Shown: in pieces, positions 6,404 through 10,984 of the stretch
How the letters are laid out: each line of letters begins with the position of its first letter
How positions within the stretch are numbered: position 1 is the first letter of the stretch
Source of the DNA: Actinomycetota bacterium
GTDB taxonomy: Bacteria; Actinomycetota; Actinomycetes; S36-B12; UBA5976
Reading direction: 5' to 3'
DNA: 10,984 nt
Assembly (NCBI GenBank): GCA_947373075.1
Contig: CANBWF010000038.1
Location: 1 to 10,984, forward strand
The notes under the pieces: model-generated
Database searches by the model: none
The model's input: only the letters and a program-made list of their open reading frames with translations
Told to the model about the DNA's origin: nothing
Translations under genes and position numbers: made by a program

Positions 6404-7852
6404 TTAGATGTCGTAGTACAACTCAAACTCAGCTGGATGTGGACGCAAGCGAACGTAATCAACTTCTGCTGAACGCTTGTAATCAATCCAAGTTTCGATC
6501 AAGTCTGGAGTGAATACGCCACCCGCCTGCAAGTAAGCATTGTCTGCTTCAAGAGCATCAAGTACTGCAGGTAGTGATGATGGAACCTGTGGAATTGCAG
6601 CAGCTTCAGCGCCTTCCAATTCGTAAAGATCCTTATCAACCGGTGCATGTGGTTCGATCTTGTTCTGGATGCCGTCAAGGCCAGCCATAAGCATTGCAGA
6701 GAATGCCAAGTATGGGTTGCTTGATGGATCTGGACAACGGAACTCAATACGCTTCGCCTTTGGATTCGAGCCAGTGATTGGGATTCGAATACAAGCGCTG
6801 CGGTTGCGCTGTGAGTAAACCAAGTTAACTGGTGCTTCGTAGCCTGGAACCAAACGGTGGTATGAGTTAACGGTTGGGTTGGTGAACGCAAGTAGTGATG
6901 GAGCGTGCTTCAACAAACCACCGATGTACCAACGAGCAGTGTCAGATAGGTCGCCGTAGCCAGCTTCGTCGTAGAACAACGGAACACCGTTGGTCCACAA
7001 TGACTGATGCACGTGCATACCTGAACCGTTGTCACCGAATAGTGGCTTTGGCATGAAGGTTGCAGTCTTGCCATGTGCCCAAGCTTCGTTCTTGATTACG
7101 TACTTGAACAACATAACTTCGTCCGCTGCCTTAAGCAGGGTGTTGAAGCGGTAGTTGATTTCCATCTGACCAGCGGTGCCGACTTCGTGGTGTGAACGCT
7201 CTACAAGTAGGCCAACCTGCTGCAAACGCTGAACCATTGAGTCCCGGATGTCTGCAAACTGATCTGTTGGTGATACTGGGAAGTAACCACCCTTGTAACG
7301 GGTCTTGTAACCACGGTTGTCAGAGCCATCAGCGTTGAATTCAGCACCAGTGTTCCACGCGCCTTCTATTGAATCTACGTGGTGGAAAGATTCATTCTGT
7401 GAAGTGTTGAATCGCACTGAATCGAAGATGTAGAACTCTGCTTCTGGAGCAAAGAATGCGGTGTCAGCAATGCCGGTTGATGCAAGGTATGCCTCAGCCT
7501 TAGCTGCAACGTTGCGTGGATCGCGGCTGTAGAACTCATCGGTGAACGGATCACGGATTGAGAAGTTCATAACCAAGGTGCTTTCCTTGCGGAAAGGATC
7601 CATGTACGCGGTTGTTACATCTGGAATCAACTTCATGTCTGATTCGTGAATTGCCTGGAAACCGCGGATCGACGAACCATCGAACATTTGGCCGGTTTCA
7701 AAGAAATCGTCTGGCAATGTTTGTGCAGGCACGTTGAAGTGCTGCATGATGCCAGGTAGATCGCAGAAGCGAACGTCTACGAACTGAATGTTGTTGTCTT
7801 TGATGTATTTCACTACATCGTCAGGGGTCTTAAAGCCCAATGGCTCAGACAT
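6404..7852 (-). CDS. glnA: Glutamine synthetase type I
   Basis: GlnA makes glutamine from glutamate, ammonia and ATP in the cytoplasm and is the main entry point of nitrogen. The 482-residue protein is full length for the dodecameric GSI class. The N-terminal beta-grasp domain carries the loop around FDGSSIRGF (57-65). The metal ligands Glu137 and Glu139 lie in APEAEF, the substrate and metal region with His280 lies in GSGMHVHQS (276-284), and NRSACIRIP (350-358) binds substrate and nucleotide. Tyr410 in DKDLYELE matches the tyrosine adenylylated by GlnE, so covalent control of the beta subtype is expected. GGAGGA at 7856-7861 fixes the start. The terminator at 6349-6389 makes it monocistronic. 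The 157-base upstream region, shared with the divergent RDD gene, contains a GlnR-like site and a weak promoter. Neighbouring lipA, lipB, DUF4191 and RDD genes match the usual actinobacterial glnA neighbourhood. Confidence 0.97.
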   Translation of the reverse strand: MSEPLGFKTPDDVVKYIKDNNIQFVDVRFCDLPGIMQHFNVPAQTLPDDFFETGQMFDGSSIRGFQAIHESDMKLIPDVTTAYMDPFRKESTLVMNFSIRDPFTDEFYSRDPRNVAAKAEAYLASTGIADTAFFAPEAEFYIFDSVRFNTSQNESFHHVDSIEGAWNTGAEFNADGSDNRGYKTRYKGGYFPVSPTDQFADIRDSMVQRLQQVGLLVERSHHEVGTAGQMEINYRFNTLLKAADEVMLFKYVIKNEAWAHGKTATFMPKPLFGDNGSGMHVHQSLWTNGVPLFYDEAGYGDLSDTARWYIGGLLKHAPSLLAFTNPTVNSYHRLVPGYEAPVNLVYSQRNRSACIRIPITGSNPKAKRIEFRCPDPSSNPYLAFSAMLMAGLDGIQNKIEPHAPVDKDLYELEGAEAAAIPQVPSSLPAVLDALEADNAYLQAGGVFTPDLIETWIDYKRSAEVDYVRLRPHPAEFELYYDI

Positions 7853-7855
7853 TCA

Positions 7856-7861
7856 TCCTCC
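7856..7861 (-). promoter_or_regulatory. Ribosome binding site of glnA
   Basis: GGAGGA lies three bases before the ATG at 7852. The sequence is strong but the spacing is short. Confidence 0.75.
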
Positions 7862-7879
7862 ATAAGTGTGTGTCCTAGG

Positions 7880-7885
7880 AGCATA
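7880..7885 (-). promoter_or_regulatory. glnA: Putative glnA -10 box (TATGCT)
   Basis: TATGCT fits TANNNT and would start the transcript at about 7873, giving a leader of about 20 bases that contains the ribosome binding site. The expected -35 position (7903-7908, AACTAG) is poor, as in activator-dependent promoters. TAACCT at 7928-7933 is a weaker alternative. Confidence 0.4.
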
Positions 7886-7900
7886 ATCCGAGGATTTGCC

Positions 7901-7931
7901 ACCTAGTTGGGACGTGCGAACAGAACTAGGT
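7901..7931. repeat. Eight-base inverted repeat in the glnA/RDD control region
   Basis: ACCTAGTT at 7901-7908 and AACTAGGT at 7924-7931 are exact reverse complements with a 15-base spacer. The left arm covers the poor -35 position of the proposed glnA promoter and the right arm lies next to the GlnR-like site. It could be a dimeric regulator site; an RNA hairpin is less likely because the region lies upstream of the predicted transcript. Confidence 0.4.
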
Positions 7932-7943
7932 TATTGGTTCTCT

Positions 7944-7968
7944 GTTTCGCCAATGTTACGGGGGTTTC
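7944..7968 (-). promoter_or_regulatory. Candidate GlnR nitrogen-regulator box upstream of glnA
   Basis: Read on the minus strand, GTAAC (7955-7959), six bases, then GAAAC (7944-7948) matches the core GTNAC-N6-GAAAC described for the actinobacterial nitrogen regulator GlnR. A further GAAAC at 7964-7968 precedes it with a four-base gap, which does not fit the normal spacing. The site is centred about 78 bases upstream of the proposed glnA transcript start, suitable for activation, and just upstream of the divergent RDD promoter. Only one full two-part box is seen and no glnR gene is in view. Confidence 0.5.
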
Positions 7969-7972
7969 CACA

Positions 7973-8001
7973 GGGACAACCGGAGCGTTTATAAGTAGGC
8001 T
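7973..8001 (+). promoter_or_regulatory. Promoter of the RDD gene, nearly leaderless
   Basis: GGGACA at 7973-7978 (four of six bases match TTGACA) and TAGGCT at 7996-8001 are separated by 17 bases. The -10 ends eight bases before the ATG at 8010, so the leader would be about two bases. No Shine-Dalgarno is present. Confidence 0.5.
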
Positions 8002-8009
8002 GACAACCT

Positions 8010-8411
8010 ATGGAACCGCTAAACCGCTTGGGATTACCCGAAAATGGGCCGGGGTCATTGGCCGGCTTAGGGCGTAGAGCTACTGCATTTTCCTTGGATT
8101 ATTTCGCCAGCATGGCTGTTGCCCATTTGATTGGCGGAAATATTGACCCGTTAGGCAATTCATTTCGCATCCTGACTCTAGAAGTCATGTTTGCCCAAAT
8201 GGTGTTACTCACAGCCCTAACTGGCTCGTCATTTGGACAACGATTATTCGGTATGCAAGTTAGCCGGTTGGATTTAACTAGGGTGAATACCTTACGGGTA
8301 ATCGCCCGCATAGCACTAATCTTTTTAGTAATTCCAGCTGTGGTTTGGGATAAAGATAATCGCGGATTGCACGATCGCCTTTTGGGCACTGTTGTTGTGC
8401 GAAGTCGTTAA
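8010..8411 (+). CDS. RDD-family membrane protein
   Basis: The 133-residue protein shows the RDD layout: the Arg-containing entry GRRATAFSLDY (21-31) with Arg22 and Asp30 at the first membrane helix, a second hydrophobic segment at about 56-72, GQRLFGMQV (76-84) after it, a third helix at about 98-112, and the Asp-containing exit WDKDNRGLHDRLLGT (113-127). RDD proteins are small membrane proteins; some have been linked to ion transport, but no role is established for this glnA-linked type. It is divergent from glnA and convergent with the DUF4191 gene, with 15 bases between stops. Its start is supported by the near-leaderless promoter at 7973-8001. Homologues beside glnA in other actinobacteria support the call. 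Confidence 0.88.
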   Translation: MEPLNRLGLPENGPGSLAGLGRRATAFSLDYFASMAVAHLIGGNIDPLGNSFRILTLEVMFAQMVLLTALTGSSFGQRLFGMQVSRLDLTRVNTLRVIARIALIFLVIPAVVWDKDNRGLHDRLLGTVVVRSR

Positions 8412-8433
8412 TTCAGCGTAAGTAAATTAACGG
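8405..8433. terminator. Weak hairpin over two convergent stop codons
   Basis: CGTTAATT at 8406-8413 pairs with AATTAACG at 8425-8432, plus one wobble pair outside, around an 11-base loop. The arms contain the TAA stops of the RDD gene and of the DUF4191 gene. It could act weakly in both directions, but the stem is AT-rich and has no T run. Confidence 0.3.
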
Positions 8434-9095
8434 CGAGGAGTTTTGCCACGAGTTGGCATTGGGCCTTTTGGAATCGGGATTTGATTTGCAGGTAATGCTG
8501 AGAAACGTCGACGTAATTCTGTAGTTGCTGCTGGTCGCAGTGCCTTAGGGAACTTCTTAAGTTCCTTACGAAGGTGACGAAGTTGAACGCCACTTGATCC
8601 CACAATGATTTCGTGAATTGGCACGCCAGGAGCAAAGCGAGCATGAATCTTTTTCTGTTCGGTAAGCAACTGTTGTGGTCTGCTACCTTCAGCAACCAAA
8701 ATCACGCCGGGGCGACCAACTACACGATGAACTATGTTCTGGAGTTTGTCTACACCAACTGCTGGGGTAGTGGTAAAGCCAGTGCGTGGGCTCATGCTCT
8801 GCAACACTGATGCGGCCGCACCTAGTTGATCTTCAACTGATGCATAGATTGCCCGTTCAGCAATCCGGCCAAAAACAATCAAAGTAATTAGCAGTGATAA
8901 GCCGACAGCCAAGATGGTGAAGAAAGCCATCAGATTTAAGGCAACACCGATACCAAAGATCGCACTAAAAGTAATCGCAAAAACGAGTAGCAACTTTAGG
9001 CTAAGTAGTGAGACATGCTCACTTGCTACTGAATAAGTTTCGCGAAGCTGCTTATGCCACTTCTGTTTTTCCGGTGCTGGTTGGCGGTTAGACAT
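8427..9095 (-). CDS. DUF4191-family membrane protein
   Basis: The 222-residue protein has a basic N-terminus, two adjacent membrane helices at about 28-50 and 55-76, and a cytoplasmic or surface domain whose core segment at about 104-137 (RTGFTTTPAVGV, then VGRPGVILVAEG) looks like the most conserved part of the family. The tail is rich in basic residues and proline (IPIPKGPMPTRGKTPRR). This matches the DUF4191 family found next to lipA and glnA in actinobacteria. No enzymatic motif is visible and the function is unknown; the location suggests some link to lipoate biosynthesis, which is inference only. It starts nine bases after the lipA stop, with TAAGGT six bases before the ATG, so it may have its own leaderless transcript as well as being read from lipA. 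Confidence 0.88.
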   Translation of the reverse strand: MSNRQPAPEKQKWHKQLRETYSVASEHVSLLSLKLLLVFAITFSAIFGIGVALNLMAFFTILAVGLSLLITLIVFGRIAERAIYASVEDQLGAAASVLQSMSPRTGFTTTPAVGVDKLQNIVHRVVGRPGVILVAEGSRPQQLLTEQKKIHARFAPGVPIHEIIVGSSGVQLRHLRKELKKFPKALRPAATTELRRRFSALPANQIPIPKGPMPTRGKTPRR

Positions 9096-9101
9096 GTATC
9101 A

Positions 9102-9107
9102 ACCTTA
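9102..9107 (-). promoter_or_regulatory. Leaderless-type -10 box (TAAGGT) built on the lipA stop codon
   Basis: The TAA stop of lipA (9105-9107) plus GGT forms TAAGGT, a TANNNT hexamer ending six bases before the ATG of the DUF4191 gene. No Shine-Dalgarno lies in the nine-base gap. Confidence 0.5.
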
Positions 9108-10046
9108 GATGTTGGTGGCGGAACGGGCAGTGATTGCTTGCTGATAAAGTCGGCCGGCGCGGTAAGACGAACGCACAAGTGGTCCACTCATAACCCCGAC
9201 AAAGCCAATGTTTTCGGCAAATTCTTGCAACATAACGAATTCTTCTGGCTTAACCCATCGCTCAACGGGGTGATGACGAAGGGATGGACGTAAGTACTGC
9301 GTGATGGTCACAAGTTCGCAGCCTGCATTTAGAAGGTCGTGCAAAGTCTCTTTAACTTCATCAATGGTTTCGCCCATACCCAAAATTAAGTTGCTCTTGG
9401 TAACAAGGCCGAACTCACGCGCAGCTGTGATTACATTTAGCGAGCGGTCGTATCTGAAACCTGGACGAATCTGTTTGAAGATTCGCGAAACAGTTTCAAG
9501 ATTGTGAGCGAACACTTCTGGACGTGATTCGAACACTTCATTAAGCAATACTGGTTCAGCGTCAAAATCTGGTGCCAGCATTTCAACTTTGATACCAGGC
9601 ACTGCGTTATGTACAGCGCGAATTGTTTCGGCATAGAGCCAAGCGCCTTGATCTTCTAAGTCGTCACGAGTAACACCAGTGATAGTGGCGTAACGCAATT
9701 CCATCTTGGCAACAGATTCAGCAACGCGTCGTGGCTCGTCGCGATCTAATTCTTTCGGCTTGCCCGTATCAATCTGGCAGAAGTCACAACGACGTGTGCA
9801 CTGGTCGCCACCGATAAGAAATGTTGCTTCACGATCTTCCCAACATTCAAAAATGTTTGGGCAGCCTGCTTCTTGGCAAACAGTGTGCAAACCTTCGCGC
9901 TTAACCAAACTCAAAATCTCGGTGTATTCCGGCCCAGTCTTGACGCGAGTCTTGATCCATTCAGGTTTGCGTTCAATCGGGGTAAGCGAGTTTCGCGCTT
10001 CAATACGCAGAAGTCGCGGCTGGCTTGGGGCGGACGAATCGGTCAC
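9105..10046 (-). CDS. lipA: Lipoyl synthase (radical SAM)
   Basis: LipA inserts two sulfur atoms into the octanoyl chain carried by lipoyl domains of 2-oxoacid dehydrogenases and glycine cleavage H protein. The 313-residue protein has both iron-sulfur sites. The auxiliary, sacrificial cluster motif C-x4-C-x5-C is Cys57, Cys62 and Cys68, and the radical SAM motif C-x3-C-x2-C is Cys83, Cys87 and Cys90. The C-terminal serine ligand lies in RSSYRAG (292-298). The family-typical ERKPEWIKTR precedes the clusters. The start is a GTG at 10046; no Shine-Dalgarno precedes it, but TAAGAT six bases upstream fits a leaderless start. It follows lipB, which provides the octanoylated substrate, after nine bases, and precedes the DUF4191 gene after nine bases. 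No key residue is missing. Confidence 0.97.
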   Translation of the reverse strand: MTDSSAPSQPRLLRIEARNSLTPIERKPEWIKTRVKTGPEYTEILSLVKREGLHTVCQEAGCPNIFECWEDREATFLIGGDQCTRRCDFCQIDTGKPKELDRDEPRRVAESVAKMELRYATITGVTRDDLEDQGAWLYAETIRAVHNAVPGIKVEMLAPDFDAEPVLLNEVFESRPEVFAHNLETVSRIFKQIRPGFRYDRSLNVITAAREFGLVTKSNLILGMGETIDEVKETLHDLLNAGCELVTITQYLRPSLRHHPVERWVKPEEFVMLQEFAENIGFVGVMSGPLVRSSYRAGRLYQQAITARSATNI

Positions 10047-10052
10047 GGGTTA

Positions 10053-10058
10053 ATCTTA
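10053..10058 (-). promoter_or_regulatory. Leaderless-type -10 box (TAAGAT) built on the lipB stop codon
   Basis: The TAA stop of lipB (10056-10058) plus GAT forms TAAGAT, which ends exactly six bases before the GTG start of lipA at 10046. The layout is the same as at the lipA to DUF4191 junction. Confidence 0.5.
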
Positions 10059-10721
10059 CGCGGTTACTGGCGAGGCGCTTTGGGCAGTTATGCCATCGAA
10101 GACTCGGTGCAGATGTTCGGTGACGCTAGCCAGCACATCTGTTGGGGTAATTGATTTACCAAGTTCGATGCTCAGTGTGCTGACGCCCACATCTGTTATG
10201 CCGCAAGGCACAATTTTGCCGAAATCAGTTAGTTCGTTTGAGCAGTTCAGGGCAAAGCCATGCATGGTGACGCCCTGAGCTACTCGAACACCGATGGCAG
10301 CTAGTTTGCGTTCACCTTTTTCGTCGGCCACCCACACGCCACTGCGCCCTTTAATTCGGGTAGTGGTGAGGCCAAAGTCAGAGCACACCTCTATCAACAC
10401 GTCTTCAAGTCGGCGCACATGTGAAACCACATCCATTGGACTTGGCAAGTGCACGATCGGATAGCCAACCAGTTGTCCTGGGCCATGCCAAGTAATTTTG
10501 CCACCGCGATCAACATCAACAACTGGAGTACCGTCAATCGGACGATCGGCAATTTCGGTTCGCCGGCCTGCGGTATAGACCGGAGTATGTTCAAGTAGCA
10601 GAACTTGGTCTGGCAATTCACGGGCCACAACCGCCGCATGAATTTCTCGTTGCAAATCCCAACCTTGCTGGTAATCCACATAGGTTTTACCAACTTCACG
10701 CGAGTGGATTTGTACGGTCAC
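10056..10721 (-). CDS. lipB: Octanoyltransferase (lipoyl(octanoyl) transferase)
   Basis: LipB moves octanoyl from acyl carrier protein to the target lysine of lipoyl domains, the first committed step of lipoate synthesis before LipA. The 221-residue protein has the LipB signature RGGKITWHGPGQLVGYP (72-88) with His79, the catalytic Lys139 in RKLAAIGV, the LNCSNEL segment (158-164), and the acyl-accepting Cys173 in VPCGI. Length is normal. The start is a GTG at 10721; AAAGGA abuts it with zero spacing and so cannot act as a normal Shine-Dalgarno, whereas TAGGCT at 10728-10733 ends exactly six bases before it and fits a leaderless transcript beginning at the start codon. No other plausible start codon lies near the N-terminus. 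It is divergent from the MMPL-type gene and heads the lipB-lipA-DUF4191 run. Confidence 0.96.
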   Translation of the reverse strand: MTVQIHSREVGKTYVDYQQGWDLQREIHAAVVARELPDQVLLLEHTPVYTAGRRTEIADRPIDGTPVVDVDRGGKITWHGPGQLVGYPIVHLPSPMDVVSHVRRLEDVLIEVCSDFGLTTTRIKGRSGVWVADEKGERKLAAIGVRVAQGVTMHGFALNCSNELTDFGKIVPCGITDVGVSTLSIELGKSITPTDVLASVTEHLHRVFDGITAQSASPVTA

Positions 10722-10727
10722 TCCTTT

Positions 10728-10746
10728 AGCCTATGCCGACAGGCAT
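10728..10746 (-). promoter_or_regulatory. lipB: lipB leaderless-type -10 box with an adjacent palindrome
   Basis: TAGGCT at 10728-10733 is the same hexamer as in the RDD promoter and ends six bases before the GTG. Immediately upstream, ATGCC-GACA-GGCAT at 10733-10746 is a perfect small palindrome touching the -10, where a repressor could block transcription. The -35 position is poor. Confidence 0.45.
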
Positions 10747-10775
10747 TTGTTAGGGAAAGGCGGTAAATTTGGGGG

Positions 10776-10800
10776 ATAAGAGCAAAGCTGTTGCTCTAAT
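10776..10800. promoter_or_regulatory. 25-base near-perfect palindrome upstream of the MMPL-type gene
   Basis: AGAGCAA at 10779-10785 and TTGCTCT at 10791-10797 are exact reverse complements around AGCTG. Allowing one mismatch, the symmetry extends to 10776-10800. TAATAC at 10797-10802, a possible -10, overlaps its right end; alternatively TAAATT at 10764-10769 would put the palindrome at the transcript start. Both arrangements suit a TetR-like repressor, which commonly controls MMPL transporters, but no such gene is in view. Confidence 0.5.
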
Positions 10801-10808
10801 ACTGATTT

Positions 10809-10814
10809 AAAGGA
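10809..10814 (+). promoter_or_regulatory. Ribosome binding site of the MMPL-type gene
   Basis: AAAGGA lies nine bases before the GTG at 10824 and supports that start. Confidence 0.65.
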
Positions 10815-10823
10815 TTAGCACTC

Positions 10824-10984
10824 GTGTCAAACGATCTCGGTCAAGATGTATCCCCAGTTGTAGAACCAATCACCAAGCGCTCACGCAACAAGTTCGTGGC
10901 AATATCTGTGGCAATCGTTCTCAGTTGGTTAGCAATCAGTGGAATCGCGGGTCCGCTTTTTGGCAAACTCACAAGTGTCCAAAA
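10824..10984 (+). CDS. MMPL/RND-type transporter, N-terminal end (runs off the right edge)
   Basis: From the GTG at 10824, 53 codons are open to the window edge. After a basic stretch (KRSRNK, residues 18-23) comes a single hydrophobic helix at about 24-41, followed by GIAGPLFGKLTSVQ (40-53). A first helix leading into GP-x-GKL-x-x-VQ is characteristic of MMPL-family proteins, large RND-superfamily transporters of actinobacteria that move lipids, pigments or drugs. Only the first helix is visible, so the domain architecture and substrate cannot be judged. It is divergent from lipB with 102 bases between starts. Confidence 0.65.
   Translation, partial: MSNDLGQDVSPVVEPITKRSRNKFVAISVAIVLSWLAISGIAGPLFGKLTSVQ

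Noticed and set aside
6499..6891. 130-codon open frame inside glnA on the same strand
   Set aside because: It is an out-of-frame shadow of the strongly conserved glnA coding sequence, with composition rich in His, Thr and Leu and no start signal.
10722..10727. AAAGGA directly before lipB as a Shine-Dalgarno sequence
   Set aside because: It abuts the GTG with zero spacing, which does not allow normal initiation; the TAGGCT box and a leaderless start explain the layout better.
1..10984. Novel defence, mobile or biosynthetic system
   Set aside because: The genes are housekeeping or transport genes in a conserved actinobacterial order. I saw no transposase, integrase, repeat array, toxin-antitoxin pair or clustered unknown enzymes.

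Overview
The window looks like ordinary chromosome from an actinobacterium of moderate GC content (I judge roughly half, by eye). The strongest evidence is the block glnA, RDD-family gene, DUF4191 gene, lipA, lipB, a neighbourhood known from actinobacterial chromosomes. Many starts lack a Shine-Dalgarno sequence and instead have a TANNNT -10 box almost touching the start codon, which fits actinobacterial leaderless transcription. A small-genome freshwater or marine actinobacterium is plausible, but I cannot place it more precisely. I see no mobile element, CRISPR array, tRNA, rRNA, phage gene or defence system.

Layout: (1) 1-1968: a truncated MFS transporter on the minus strand faces away from a complete 14-helix-type (DHA2) MFS exporter on the plus strand. 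A perfect inverted repeat lies in the control region between them and a long-stem terminator follows the DHA2 gene. (2) 2023-3177: a multi-helix membrane protein of no certain function, probably DUF2157-like, with a leaderless-type promoter. (3) 3204-6257, minus strand: a DinB-fold protein whose start should be moved to 3686, and upstream of it a large secreted protein with about seven fibronectin type III domains. (4) 6353-8009: a strong terminator, type I glutamine synthetase with its adenylylation tyrosine, and a 157-base divergent control region that holds a GlnR-like site. (5) 8010-10721: an RDD membrane protein converges on the minus-strand run lipB, lipA, DUF4191. LipB (octanoyl transfer) and LipA (sulfur insertion) together make protein-bound lipoate. 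(6) 10722-10984: a divergent region with two palindromes leads into the start of an MMPL/RND-type transporter that is cut by the window edge.

The most notable pattern is transcriptional. Five of the eleven starts have TANNNT exactly six bases before the start codon. At both junctions of lipB-lipA-DUF4191 the upstream gene's TAA stop is the first half of this -10 hexamer, with the same nine-base stop-to-start gap. No stretch of 300 bases or more lacks a gene. Every functional call here rests on motif reading without database searches.
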